Origin: an uncultured Desulfuromonadales bacterium
GTDB taxonomy: Bacteria > Desulfobacterota > Desulfuromonadia > Desulfuromonadales > Geopsychrobacteraceae
Direction of reading: 5' to 3'
Assembly (NCBI GenBank): GCA_947259685.1
Contig: CAMYNC010000030.1
Span: 1 to 30,358 of the forward strand
Length of the DNA: 30,358 nucleotides
Shown here: positions 17,881-26,385 of the stretch, piece by piece
Numbering within the stretch: position 1 is the stretch's first letter
Layout of the letters: every line of letters starts with the position of its first letter
Position numbers and translations under genes: made by a program
Notes under the pieces: model-generated
Told to the model about the DNA's origin: nothing
Databases searched by the model: none
What the model saw: the letters and a program-made list of their open reading frames with translations, nothing else

Positions 17881-18637
17881 AGCCGAGGCCATCCTCTGCC
17901 AAAACAACATCTGTCAATTCGCTAGGCGGAACTGCTAATTTCAGCCAGATATCACCCTGGTCAGCAGTCTGATCAATTTTAACCAGGCGCATTTTCACCA
18001 ACTCAAGCATCGCCAGAAAAGTGACAACCAACTCCGCACGACTCGACCGGGCGGCGACCATGCGGTGAAAACTGTGGCGCTGCCCGTCCACGAGTTGCCT
18101 GATGATCAGCTGAACATATTCAGCCACTGACAGCGGTTCACGGATCACCTCATGAAATACCTCGGGAGACACTTCTGAAAGCACCCGATAAAAGGCTTCG
18201 GCTAACTGATAAACGCCAAGAGTGGTATTTTCGTCAGTCTCATCGATAATTGCCGCTGGCACGAAGTGACTGACAAAAACATCGCGTTCCAACTGCGGCA
18301 GCTGCTCTAAGGTTTCGGCCGCCTGTTTGTAGCGCTGATATTCAAGTAACCGCCGCACTAACTCGGCACGCGGATCCTCCTCCTCTTCTTCAGCCAATTC
18401 CTCGCTGATCGGCAACAGTAGCTGCGATTTAATATGAATTAACGTCGCCGCCATGAGCAGAAATTCTCCGGCGACATCCAGATCGAGCTGCTTCATCTGC
18501 TCGATCACTTCCAGGTACTGTTCGGTGATCTCGACCATCTGGATATCGTAGATATCCATCTCGTTAGTCTTGATCAGGTGTAGCAGGAGATCAAGCGGAC
18601 CATCAAAATTATTCAGATGGATTTCAATCGCCGTCAT
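17873..18637 (-). CDS. scpA: Segregation and condensation protein A
   Basis: The kleisin subunit that bridges SMC heads in the bacterial condensin. The 254-residue protein begins with the signature FDGPLDLLLHLIKTNEMDIYDI, has the conserved VAGEFLLMAATLIHIKSQLLLP segment, then an acidic run (about 80-90). It ends in a winged-helix domain (VVTFLAMLELVKMRLVKIDQ) that contacts SMC. The ATG lies three bases after the M50 protease stop. The ribosome site is weak. An smc gene is not in the window. Confidence 0.95.
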   Translation of the reverse strand: MTAIEIHLNNFDGPLDLLLHLIKTNEMDIYDIQMVEITEQYLEVIEQMKQLDLDVAGEFLLMAATLIHIKSQLLLPISEELAEEEEEDPRAELVRRLLEYQRYKQAAETLEQLPQLERDVFVSHFVPAAIIDETDENTTLGVYQLAEAFYRVLSEVSPEVFHEVIREPLSVAEYVQLIIRQLVDGQRHSFHRMVAARSSRAELVVTFLAMLELVKMRLVKIDQTADQGDIWLKLAVPPSELTDVVLAEDGLGYG

Positions 18638-18640
18638 TGA

Positions 18641-19327
18641 TCAATGTCCGAATAAAAACCCCATCGCCTGGTGCACGAAGACAGTCTCAGATCCGGCCAT
18701 AAACGTGACCAGCGAGAGGATCACCGGACCAAGAACAACGTCCCAGATTCTGGTGAAAAATATCAAAAAAACAATCAGCACAAACCCGAAAGGCTCCAGT
18801 CGATTGATGATTGAGGCCTGTTTTTCCGGCAAAACACCGGTCAAAATCCGTCCACCATCAAGGGGTGGAACCGGCATCAGGTTGAACACTCCAAGCAGGA
18901 CATTGATATACAAACTAAATCCAGCCATTAACTGCAATGGTTTGGCGATCTGTGCGAAACTGGCTGGATCGACAAGCTGCATACCTTCAAAAAAAGTAAG
19001 TGTTTTCAACAAGAAGGCCGAAGCCAGGGCAAGCAGCAGGTTGGTGACCGGACCAGCCAGGGCGACCCAAATCATGTCACGCCGTGGTCGGCGGAAGTTT
19101 CCGGCGTTGACTGGAACCGGCCGGGCCCAGCCGAAACCAAAAACAAATACCGCCAGGGTTCCAATCGGGTCAAGGTGACGCAGGGGATTCAGGGTTAAGC
19201 GTCCCAACAGTCGGGCAGTTGGATCACCAAAGCGTTCAGCGACATAGCCATGCGCCACTTCATGCAGAATGATCGCCAACAGTGCCGGGACCAGCATCAC
19301 GGAGACTTTTAAGACAATTGCTTCCAT
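18641..19327 (-). CDS. Site-2 protease family (M50) membrane metalloprotease
   Basis: A 228-residue integral membrane protein with four to six hydrophobic segments. The zinc motif HEVAH (22-26) lies in the first membrane segment. The second motif, NLMPVPPLDGGR (third ligand Asp157), matches the short YwhC/S2P-like subgroup without PDZ or CBS domains. Its substrate is unknown; the family cleaves proteins within the membrane. It sits directly upstream of scpA, an arrangement seen in many bacteria, where trpS is often found between the two; here there is none. AGGGTAGAGA precedes the ATG. Confidence 0.9.
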   Translation of the reverse strand: MEAIVLKVSVMLVPALLAIILHEVAHGYVAERFGDPTARLLGRLTLNPLRHLDPIGTLAVFVFGFGWARPVPVNAGNFRRPRRDMIWVALAGPVTNLLLALASAFLLKTLTFFEGMQLVDPASFAQIAKPLQLMAGFSLYINVLLGVFNLMPVPPLDGGRILTGVLPEKQASIINRLEPFGFVLIVFLIFFTRIWDVVLGPVILSLVTFMAGSETVFVHQAMGFLFGH

Positions 19328-19399
19328 TCTCTACCCTGTCAACCCCGGTGAAACGCCCCCGTAGGCGAATTGCTCTAATAATTAAAAATCAAGTTTCTC

Positions 19400-19428
19400 G
19401 ATTTACCAGAAGCATTCAGTCCAGTCAA
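19400..19428 (-). promoter_or_regulatory. Candidate promoter of M50-scpA-scpB-rluB
   Basis: Minus strand: TTGACT (19423-19428), a 17-base spacer and TAAATC (19400-19405) with an extended TGG before the -10. The -10 box is weak. The gap 19328-19452 contains no hairpin terminator for the upstream gene that I can see. Confidence 0.4.
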
Positions 19429-19452
19429 CTGTCCAAATGCAGCCTAAAATGC

Positions 19453-22101
19453 TTAACCCTTTGATACAAATCGTTCCTGAACCAATCGCTCTTCATCTTC
19501 TCGGGAACTAATTGTTCCATCCAAGCGGGCGTTGAGCAGTGCCAGGAAAACCTGGTGAAAATGTTTTCCCGGCTGCAGACCAAGAGCAATCAGATCATTA
19601 CCGTTGAGTATCACCTGAACGTTACGCAATTGGGTCACGTAGTGCGAAATCCATTTACGCACCCGTTCATCAGCCGTTCGCGCCATCAAAAACAGGATGA
19701 CCTCCAGCGACAGGCCACAGAACCAGTGGAATATTTCACTGTTGCTGGCAATGCCACGACTATTGGCCTGCCGTTGAGCTACTCGTAGCGCCTGCCCGCC
19801 ACTGGGCAGCTGCGTTAGCAGCTGCTCCTGATATTTTGGCTGCAGATCAAGCCAGCGACAGACCCGGGCCAGCCCTTTATCAGACAGCGGATCGAGCAAA
19901 CAGAAAAGGTAAACCAGCCAGCGCTGGTAGTCTTCACCGGTGTAGAGCAGGTCGAACCAGCTACAGGAACGTTCGGCAGTCACAAATAGGCGCGCAGACG
20001 CTTGATCGAAAGACAAGCGCGAGTCGATAAACTTAAGCAGATCAAACTGCTCCATCCGCCGCAAAGCGAAAACCACTTGTGGTTCATCGAGAATCTGCTG
20101 CAGTTCGCTTAAAATCCTGGCGCCACCAACCTTTTTCACCAGATTCATGCGCACCGCGCTACGCATCAGCCGCTCGGTCTGCTGACCGATGCGGAAGCCG
20201 AGGCGTTGCTCGAAACGAACCGCACGAAACAAGCGGGTTGGGTCTTCGATAAAACTTAAATTGTGCAGGACGCGGATCGATTTATCCTTTAAATCCCGCT
20301 GCCCACCGAAAAAATCAAGCATCTGACCGAATTTTTCCTGATTCAAGGAAATTGTCAGGGTATTGATGGTGAAATCGCGCCGATAAAGATCGTGGCGAAT
20401 CGAGGCATGCTCGACCCGCGGCAAAGCCCCAGGGCGATCATAGTATTCCAGCCGGGCTGAAGCGACATCGATTTTGAAACCGTCCGGCAGAATAATTACC
20501 GCCGTACCGAACTTGGCATGCGAACGGATCCGGCAGTCGGTTGTGGCAGCAAAAGCCTCAGCAAAACCGATTCCATCCCCTTCAACAACAATGTCGACAT
20601 CCAGATTCTCCTGGCGTAATAGCAGATCACGGACGAAACCGCCAACCAGATAAACCCTGACATCTTGCTGGTCAGCCACCGCGCCCAGCTGGTGCAGAAG
20701 TTGGCGCAGGAATTTAGGCAGTTGAGCATCGATCAAGCGGGACAGGTTCTTTCGTTTGAGGCGCAACTTGCCCCGGCCTAAGCCGACAAAACGGCCCTGT
20801 TCCGACAACTGCCGATCACCGATCATATATCTCAGCAGATCGGTCCGAGTCACGACCCCTAACAGCCGTCCTTCCTCAACCACCGGGATGCAGCGTTGGT
20901 TATGATCGATAATTCCCTGCTGCAGTTCGGCGAGCGAAGTCTCGGGCTCTGCCAGATCGAAATCGGTACTCATGATTTCATCGACTCCCATCCGCTGCAA
21001 CCTGTGATGGGCGGCCTTTTCCACCAGCTGCCGGGTGATAATCCCCACCACCTGGGCGCCATCAACAACTGGAATAGCATTAAAGTTGAAACGCGCCATC
21101 AGCTGCCGAGCATCCTCAATGGTCGATGCCAGCGGTAATGTCTTGACCGGCGCTGACATCAACTGACGAGCCTGACAGGCCGAGCGGACATGCCGTTCAA
21201 GCAGTTCTTCCAGTTGATCGAGAAGCTGGACCAGGGGTATATCGCGCACCGTTCCGGAAGCGGCAAAGGCATGTCCGCCGCCACCCAGTTCCTGAAAAAT
21301 TTCTCCGACATGCACCTCAGGTAAGCGCGACCGGCCGACCAGAAACACCCGGTCTTCCATACGCACGGCGACAATCAGGACATTGAGATTTTCGATATCC
21401 TTGAGTTTATGCGCCAGGGATGACAGATCGCCGACATAATAGTCTACCGATGCGTAGGCGATGGCGATCTCGACACCGTTGATCACTAAATTACGGCAGG
21501 ATTTGATCAGTTCATTGAGCAGCTCAACCTGTTCTGGAGTCATTTCCCGGATCAGGAAGTCAGCAACGGTATTAAGGTTGGCGCCAGATTCCAACAAAAA
21601 AGCTGCGGCCTGATAATCGCGCGAGGTAGTGCCGGTAAACAACAGATGGCCGGTATCTTCATAAAGGCCGAGCATCATCATCGTCGCTTCATCGGCCGTC
21701 GGCACAATTCCACGCTGCATGAACAGGTGGGCCATAATCGTGGTAGTGGCACCAACCTCCTCGATCACCTCCAGCTGCCCATGGACGGTTTTGTCATCGG
21801 CCGGGTGGTGGTCGTAAATATGCAGCTCCAGCCCCGGCTTAGCAACGATCGAGGCAAAGCCGCCGATGCGGGCGGCACTGCGAACATCGACCAGGATCAG
21901 GCGGGTCACCTGCTGCAGATCAATGTCCCGAATCCGTTTGACGCCATAGGCATAGAGCGTGCTCTGCAGCAGAAAATCGCGCAACCCACGCTCTTGGCCG
22001 CCGGGAAAAACCAGCTCAGCATCGGGATATAGCCTTTTGGCGGCAATCATGGATCCGAGGCAGTCAAAATCGGCGTTGACGTGGGTGGCGATGACGTCCA
22101 T
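19453..22101 (-). CDS. DHH-CBS-tRNA nucleotidyltransferase/poly(A) polymerase fusion
   Basis: An 882-residue multidomain protein. Residues 1-310 form a DHH phosphoesterase unit: HVNADFDCLGSM, the DHH motif at 97-99 and DHHA1 GGGGH near 273-277. Two CBS domains follow (about 313-430), then a class II nucleotidyltransferase head with VGGFVRD (486-492), the catalytic DVD (501-503), RRDFTINTL (574-582) and EDPTRLFRAVRF. The head-domain family adds CCA, CC, A or poly(A) to RNA 3' ends; which one applies here cannot be read. The DHH unit may act as an exonuclease and the CBS pair may sense adenine nucleotides; both are inference. The start is 9 bases after the pyrD stop, with a ribosome site inside pyrD separated from the ATG by a small hairpin. 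Confidence 0.88.
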   Translation of the reverse strand: MDVIATHVNADFDCLGSMIAAKRLYPDAELVFPGGQERGLRDFLLQSTLYAYGVKRIRDIDLQQVTRLILVDVRSAARIGGFASIVAKPGLELHIYDHHPADDKTVHGQLEVIEEVGATTTIMAHLFMQRGIVPTADEATMMMLGLYEDTGHLLFTGTTSRDYQAAAFLLESGANLNTVADFLIREMTPEQVELLNELIKSCRNLVINGVEIAIAYASVDYYVGDLSSLAHKLKDIENLNVLIVAVRMEDRVFLVGRSRLPEVHVGEIFQELGGGGHAFAASGTVRDIPLVQLLDQLEELLERHVRSACQARQLMSAPVKTLPLASTIEDARQLMARFNFNAIPVVDGAQVVGIITRQLVEKAAHHRLQRMGVDEIMSTDFDLAEPETSLAELQQGIIDHNQRCIPVVEEGRLLGVVTRTDLLRYMIGDRQLSEQGRFVGLGRGKLRLKRKNLSRLIDAQLPKFLRQLLHQLGAVADQQDVRVYLVGGFVRDLLLRQENLDVDIVVEGDGIGFAEAFAATTDCRIRSHAKFGTAVIILPDGFKIDVASARLEYYDRPGALPRVEHASIRHDLYRRDFTINTLTISLNQEKFGQMLDFFGGQRDLKDKSIRVLHNLSFIEDPTRLFRAVRFEQRLGFRIGQQTERLMRSAVRMNLVKKVGGARILSELQQILDEPQVVFALRRMEQFDLLKFIDSRLSFDQASARLFVTAERSCSWFDLLYTGEDYQRWLVYLFCLLDPLSDKGLARVCRWLDLQPKYQEQLLTQLPSGGQALRVAQRQANSRGIASNSEIFHWFCGLSLEVILFLMARTADERVRKWISHYVTQLRNVQVILNGNDLIALGLQPGKHFHQVFLALLNARLDGTISSREDEERLVQERFVSKG

Positions 22102-22103
22102 AC

Positions 22104-22118
22104 AGGTGTGCTACACCT
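22104..22118 (-). promoter_or_regulatory. Small hairpin between ribosome site and start codon
   Basis: A perfect 6-bp stem (22104-22109 with 22113-22118) with a 3-base loop. It sits between GGAGG and the ATG of the DHH-CBS-nucleotidyltransferase gene, whose linear spacing of 14 bases is otherwise long, and it includes the pyrD stop codon. It could bring the site closer or block it. Confidence 0.45.
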
Positions 22119-23058
22119 CCAGAGTTCCGATCAGGTTGTTGATATCCTCGATACCTTCATCTTGGCAGAATTCTTCCAAACCGTCGATAACCGTGGCCAT
22201 GGCATTCGGATCGACGAAGTTGGCTGTGCCGACCTGTACTGCCCTGGCACCAACAATCAAAAACTCCAGCGCATCCATCGCCCGGGCAATGCCGCCGATG
22301 CCGATCACCGGCACGCTGACTTCCTGGACCACCTGATGTACCAGGCGCACCGCGATCGGGCGGATCGCCGGTCCGGACAAACCACCAATGGTATTGGCCA
22401 GGCGCGGCTTGCGGGTTTTGACATCGACCGCCATGCCGGTCAGGGTATTGATCAGACTGATGGCGTCGGCACCGGCCTCCTCGACGGCCCTGGCGGTCAC
22501 CCGGATATCGGTGACATTGGGGGTCAGTTTAACAATTAGCGGTTTATTGGTCCGCTTCCGGACCAGCGAAACCACTGCGTGGGCAGCATCGGCTTCAGTG
22601 CCGAAAACAATTCCCCCCTGCTTGACGTTCGGGCAGGAAATGTTCATCTCCAGGCCGGCCACTCCGGGGACATCGTCGAGCCGCGCAGCGACCTCGGCAT
22701 ACTCTTCCTGGGTGTTGCCAAAAAAATTAACGATGACCGGCGCATTGATCTGCTCCAGAAAGGGCATCTTGTGACGGACAAAGGCATCGACGCCAACATT
22801 CTGCAGGCCGATGGCATTGAGCATACCGCTGACGGTCTCGCAGATGCGCGGGGTGTTGTTGCCGGCCTTGGGGTTGAGCGACAACCCCTTGGTGACGATG
22901 GCTCCGAGCTGATTCAGATCGAGATAAGGGGCGTACTCTTCGCCGTAGCCGAAAGTCCCGGAGGCCGGCATCACCGGATTCTTCAATTTCAGACCAGCGA
23001 TTTCAACCGCCAACCGTGGACGCTTGGTTTTAGTCGTTACGGTTTTGACTTCACTCAT
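22111..23058 (-). CDS. pyrD: Dihydroorotate dehydrogenase, class 1B catalytic subunit
   Basis: Oxidises dihydroorotate to orotate in pyrimidine synthesis, passing electrons through PyrK to NAD(+). The 315-residue cytoplasmic FMN protein shows NPVMPASGTFGYG, the catalytic cysteine at 142 in MNISCPNVKQGG (class 1B uses Cys, class 2 Ser), IVKLTPNVTDI and GIGGIARAMDALEF. The ATG at 23058 shares one base with the pyrK stop (TAATG) and has GGAGGG upstream; a longer frame to 23076 lies inside pyrK. The adjacent pyrK confirms the heterotetrameric type. Confidence 0.96.
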   Translation of the reverse strand: MSEVKTVTTKTKRPRLAVEIAGLKLKNPVMPASGTFGYGEEYAPYLDLNQLGAIVTKGLSLNPKAGNNTPRICETVSGMLNAIGLQNVGVDAFVRHKMPFLEQINAPVIVNFFGNTQEEYAEVAARLDDVPGVAGLEMNISCPNVKQGGIVFGTEADAAHAVVSLVRKRTNKPLIVKLTPNVTDIRVTARAVEEAGADAISLINTLTGMAVDVKTRKPRLANTIGGLSGPAIRPIAVRLVHQVVQEVSVPVIGIGGIARAMDALEFLIVGARAVQVGTANFVDPNAMATVIDGLEEFCQDEGIEDINNLIGTLEV

Positions 23059-23912
23059 TATTTGCACCCTCCACAATCGGTTTCAGCTGTTTCCAAGCGG
23101 CTCCAATCGAGTTGCTCGGCGCGGAACACCGGACCATGCTTACAAGTACAGAGATAGCGGGGTTCAGCATCGCTATGCCCCGCGCCTTTGACCACGCAGC
23201 CAAGGCAGGCACCGACCCCACAGGCCATCAAGGCTTCGAGGGAAACCTGCAGCGGAGTTTTATGTTCAGCGCAAATTTTCTGTACGGCATCAATCATCGG
23301 CATCGGCCCACAGGCGAACACCGCCGCCTTGGGGTATTTTTCCAATTTACGTTGCAACACCTGGGTCACCAGCCCCGCTTCACCGAGGCTGCCATCTTCA
23401 GTAGAGACGTAAGTTTCCACCCCCAGCCGTTCGAATTCAGTCACGGCGATAATGTCTTCGCGGGTCCGACCGCCCATCAACAGGCGCACCTTGGAGGATT
23501 CAACCAACGTCTCCGCCAGCATAAACAACGGCACCAGACCAATGCCGCCACCGACCAGAATCTTCTCCTCGGCCGGGTCCCCCAGCTCAAATCCACGCCC
23601 CAGCGGCCCAAGCAGTTCAATACGATCCCCCTCATGCAGCTCCTGCATAATCTCGGTGCCGCTGCCAACCACCTTATAGATGATCTCGATATATTCCTTG
23701 TCCGGCATACCATCACAGTCGGCGGGTAGACACCCGATACGAAAAATTCCGAAGGGCCGGCGCAGCAGCGGCGGCAGCGAGCGCTGCACGCGGAACATAA
23801 TAAATTGGCCCGGGCTGGCCATTTTGTGGTAATCCGGGGCTAAAATCCGCATCCGGTAGTAGTGAGGCGCGATCTCCTGATTCGACAGGATAATCGTTTT
23901 GTAATTTTTCAT
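23058..23912 (-). CDS. pyrK: Dihydroorotate dehydrogenase electron-transfer subunit
   Basis: The FAD and [2Fe-2S] subunit that lets PyrD reduce NAD(+). The 284-residue protein has the FAD-binding RRPFGIF segment (51-57), the nucleotide-binding GGGIGLVPLF (121-130), CGPMPMID and the cluster cysteines Cys231, Cys236, Cys239 and Cys255 or Cys257. Two oddities are visible: an insertion with two cysteines near 61-72 after the FAD motif, and a C-terminal extension of about 20 residues ending in CGGCK. Most PyrK proteins are about 250-265 residues. AAGGAG precedes the ATG. It lies between rimI and pyrD in one direction. Confidence 0.93.
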   Translation of the reverse strand: MKNYKTIILSNQEIAPHYYRMRILAPDYHKMASPGQFIMFRVQRSLPPLLRRPFGIFRIGCLPADCDGMPDKEYIEIIYKVVGSGTEIMQELHEGDRIELLGPLGRGFELGDPAEEKILVGGGIGLVPLFMLAETLVESSKVRLLMGGRTREDIIAVTEFERLGVETYVSTEDGSLGEAGLVTQVLQRKLEKYPKAAVFACGPMPMIDAVQKICAEHKTPLQVSLEALMACGVGACLGCVVKGAGHSDAEPRYLCTCKHGPVFRAEQLDWSRLETAETDCGGCK

Positions 23913-23953
23913 TCACTCGCTCCTTAGCACTTATCTCGATCCAATCCGCAGGA

Positions 23954-24412
23954 TCACTGATCATTTTCCAGGTCCAAAACCATTAGCAGAGCATCTTCAC
24001 CGTCCCGATAGTATCCCGATCGCGAACCGATAGTGACAAAACCCTGGTGTTGATAAACCGAAATCGCGGCCTGGTTGCTGGCCCGAACCTCCAGCCAGGC
24101 CTGCACCAGCCCTTGCTTTTGACAGCTGTGTAGACAATGCTCGAGCAGCCTCGCGGCAACGCCATGCTGGCGCCACACCGGCGAGGTGGCAACATTGAGT
24201 ATCTGCATTTCTCCAGCGACCAGCCAATAACAGAGGTAACCGGCCAACTCCCTCTGTTTCCAGAACAATTCCAGGTGTGCTACCGGGTTATCCAACTCCT
24301 GTTGGAATTGAGCCAAGGTCCAGGGGTGTGGATAGCAAGCCTGTTCAATTTCCAATACCGCTGGCAGGTCTTCAGGTCGGCAAGATAAGATCTGAAAATT
24401 ATCGTTTTGCAT
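23954..24412 (-). CDS. rimI: Ribosomal-protein-alanine N-acetyltransferase (GNAT)
   Basis: A 152-residue GNAT acetyltransferase, probably acetylating the N terminus of ribosomal protein S18. It has the start CRPEDLPAVLEIEQACYPHPW, which is highly typical of RimI, then the acetyl-CoA loop region (SPVWRQHGVAARLLEHCL) and the C-terminal EVRASNQAAISVYQHQGFVTIGSRSGYYRDGEDALLM. In-frame start options are the ATG at 24412, which gives the typical length but has no clear ribosome site, and a TTG at 24466 with AAGG just upstream. I prefer the ATG. Downstream pyrK begins after 41 bases. Confidence 0.88.
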   Translation of the reverse strand: MQNDNFQILSCRPEDLPAVLEIEQACYPHPWTLAQFQQELDNPVAHLELFWKQRELAGYLCYWLVAGEMQILNVATSPVWRQHGVAARLLEHCLHSCQKQGLVQAWLEVRASNQAAISVYQHQGFVTIGSRSGYYRDGEDALLMVLDLENDQ

Positions 24413-24593
24413 TTTGGGTTTGATAAAAACGGATGACGATATCAGTTTTCGTGCTAAAATTGCCAAGTTGCCTTATAGGTGAGGCAGAATCAGAATCTGG
24501 TTCCGCGCAACCACTGTGGGAGTTCTAGCATAATTCCTTCTGCCAATACAGATAAAGATAAATATCCCGACCCCCTACGCGGCTGATCAACGG
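24413..24593. other. Divergent intergenic region between rimI and purM
   Basis: Part of the largest gene gap in the window (24413-24654). Leftward, a poor promoter-like pair (TTGGCA at 24461-24466 and GATATC at 24438-24443, 17-base spacer) could serve rimI. Rightward, the purM promoter begins at 24594. I find no convincing riboswitch, small RNA or operator in between. Confidence 0.4.
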
Positions 24594-24622
24594 TTGACAA
24601 AGGTGGCGACGGGTGCTCTAAT
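24594..24622 (+). promoter_or_regulatory. Promoter of purM-purN operon
   Basis: Perfect -35 TTGACA (24594-24599), a 17-base spacer and -10 TCTAAT (24617-24622, five of six matches). The predicted start near 24629 gives a leader of about 26 bases containing GAGGAG at 24641-24646. No PurR-type operator or guanine riboswitch is evident. Confidence 0.75.
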
Positions 24623-24654
24623 GCCCGGCCATTTACGAACGAGGAGAGACAGAC

Positions 24655-25704
24655 TTGAGCGACAACAAACCGATCACCTATAAGGATGCCGGCGTGGATA
24701 TCGACGCCGGCAACCGCTTTGTCGACCTGATTAAACCGCTGGTCAAGCAAACCTCCCGACCAGAAGTCCTGACCGATATCGGTGGCTTTGGCGGGCTATT
24801 TTCATTGAACAGCAGTAAATACAAGCGGCCGACCCTGGTTTCCGCCACTGATGGCGTCGGTACCAAGCTCAAGCTTGCCTTTATGATGGATAAACATGAC
24901 AGCGTCGGCATCGACTTGGTGGCAATGTGTGTCAACGACATTATCGTCCAGGGAGCTGAACCGCTTTTCTTTCTCGACTACCTGGCAACCGGCAAGCTAG
25001 CACCGGAAAAAGCGGTCAAGATTGTTCAAGGGATTGCTGATGGCTGCAAGCAGGCCGGCTGCGCTCTGCTCGGTGGTGAAACCGCAGAAATGCCCGGCAT
25101 GTATTCCGAAGGTGAATACGATCTGGCCGGTTTCTCCGTCGGTGTGGTTGATAACGATAATATCATCGATGGTTCAAGCATCACCAAGGGTGACCAGATC
25201 ATCGGCATCGCTTCCTCGGGACTGCACTCCAACGGGTTCTCACTGGCACGGAAAGTTTTCCTGGAGAAAATGCAGCTGAGCCTTGACAGCATCCCGGCTG
25301 AACTCGACAAGCCCCTTGGTGAAGAGCTCCTCACCCCAACCCGGATTTACGTGAAAAGTATCCAGAACCTGTTGCGCGATTTCAATATCAAAGGGATTGC
25401 CCACATCACCGGCGGCGGCATTCTGGAGAACCTGCCCCGGGTGTTGCCGCACCACTGTAAAGCGATTATCGATCGGAAAAGCTGGGACAAACCTATCATT
25501 TTTGAAATGTTACGTGAAGGTGGCAACATTCCTGAAGCAGAGATGTACCGCACCTTTAACTATGGAATCGGCATGATTCTGGTTGTCTCACCATCAGAAG
25601 TCGAAGATATTGTCGACCGCCTGGCCGGCCTGGATGAACGCGCTTATCTGCTCGGTGAAATCATTCAAACCGAGGCTGACGCCGCCCAGGTCGTTCTTAA
25701 CTAG
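24655..25704 (+). CDS. purM: Phosphoribosylformylglycinamidine cyclo-ligase (AIR synthetase)
   Basis: Fifth step of purine synthesis: ATP-driven closure of FGAM to aminoimidazole ribotide, in the cytoplasm. The 349-residue protein has TYKDAGVDIDAGNRFV, SATDGVGTKLKLA, the CVNDIIVQGAEPLFFLDYLATGKL segment, GGETAEMPGMY, the substrate-site SSGLHSNGFSLAR and the C-terminal HITGGGILENLPR, all characteristic. It starts with TTG at 24655, 8 bases after GAGGAG; the N terminus matches homologues. purN follows, 15 bases after the stop. Confidence 0.97.
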   Translation: MSDNKPITYKDAGVDIDAGNRFVDLIKPLVKQTSRPEVLTDIGGFGGLFSLNSSKYKRPTLVSATDGVGTKLKLAFMMDKHDSVGIDLVAMCVNDIIVQGAEPLFFLDYLATGKLAPEKAVKIVQGIADGCKQAGCALLGGETAEMPGMYSEGEYDLAGFSVGVVDNDNIIDGSSITKGDQIIGIASSGLHSNGFSLARKVFLEKMQLSLDSIPAELDKPLGEELLTPTRIYVKSIQNLLRDFNIKGIAHITGGGILENLPRVLPHHCKAIIDRKSWDKPIIFEMLREGGNIPEAEMYRTFNYGIGMILVVSPSEVEDIVDRLAGLDERAYLLGEIIQTEADAAQVVLN

Positions 25705-25719
25705 GTGAACGGAACGACG

Positions 25720-26376
25720 ATGGCGACCAGAAAACTACGCTTAGGAGTGCTGGCCTCCGGGGGTGGCACCAATCTACAATCGATTATCGACAACTGCCAA
25801 CGGCAGGAAATCGATGCAGAAATCGCTTTGGTGCTCTGCAACAACCCCAATGCCGGTGCCTTAAAAAGAGCCCAAAAAGCCAGGCTACCTCAGCTATGTA
25901 TAAATCATCGCGACTTTTCTGAGCGGCAGGATTTCGACCAGGCGGTCGTTTCTGCGCTCCAGGAAGCAGGCGTCGAACTGGTGGTCCTGGCCGGATTCAT
26001 GCGGATCATTTCCGAGGACTTCCTGGAAGCCTTTCCGCAAAAAATCATCAATATCCACCCAGCCCTGCTGCCCGCCTTCCCCGGTCTGCATGTCCAGCGC
26101 AAAGCGCTTGAGTATGGCGCTCGCTTTTCCGGCTGCACTGTGCATCTTGTCGACAATGGGGTAGATACCGGGCCGATCATTTTACAAGCAGTCGTCCCAA
26201 TCTTTGAGCAGGACGATGAAGCTAGCCTGTCGGCCCGCATTCTTGAGCAAGAGCATAAAATCTACCCGCAGGCGATTCAATTGTTTGCCGAGGAGCGTAT
26301 TCAAATCACTGGCCGAAACGTTAAAATCAGCGGGGCAAAAAATTTTGCAGGCGCCCTGATCAACCCGCGTCTCTGA
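25720..26376 (+). CDS. purN: Phosphoribosylglycinamide formyltransferase (10-formyl-THF dependent)
   Basis: Third step of purine synthesis: transfers a formyl group from 10-formyltetrahydrofolate to GAR. The 218-residue protein shows LASGGGTNLQSI (phosphate binding), the INIHPALLPAFPGLH motif with catalytic Asn and His, and VDNGVDTGPIILQ with the catalytic Asp. I prefer the ATG at 25720 (GGA six bases upstream) over a GTG at 25705 that abuts the purM stop and has no ribosome site. The C terminus is a little longer than in E. coli PurN (212 residues). It is co-transcribed with purM. Confidence 0.96.
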   Translation: MATRKLRLGVLASGGGTNLQSIIDNCQRQEIDAEIALVLCNNPNAGALKRAQKARLPQLCINHRDFSERQDFDQAVVSALQEAGVELVVLAGFMRIISEDFLEAFPQKIINIHPALLPAFPGLHVQRKALEYGARFSGCTVHLVDNGVDTGPIILQAVVPIFEQDDEASLSARILEQEHKIYPQAIQLFAEERIQITGRNVKISGAKNFAGALINPRL

Positions 26377-26385
26377 GTCCAGACT

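Noticed and set aside
24490..24750. Open frame of 86 codons on the minus strand across the purM promoter and start
   Set aside because: No family similarity, no ribosome site, and it runs antisense through the purM promoter and N terminus; a shadow frame.
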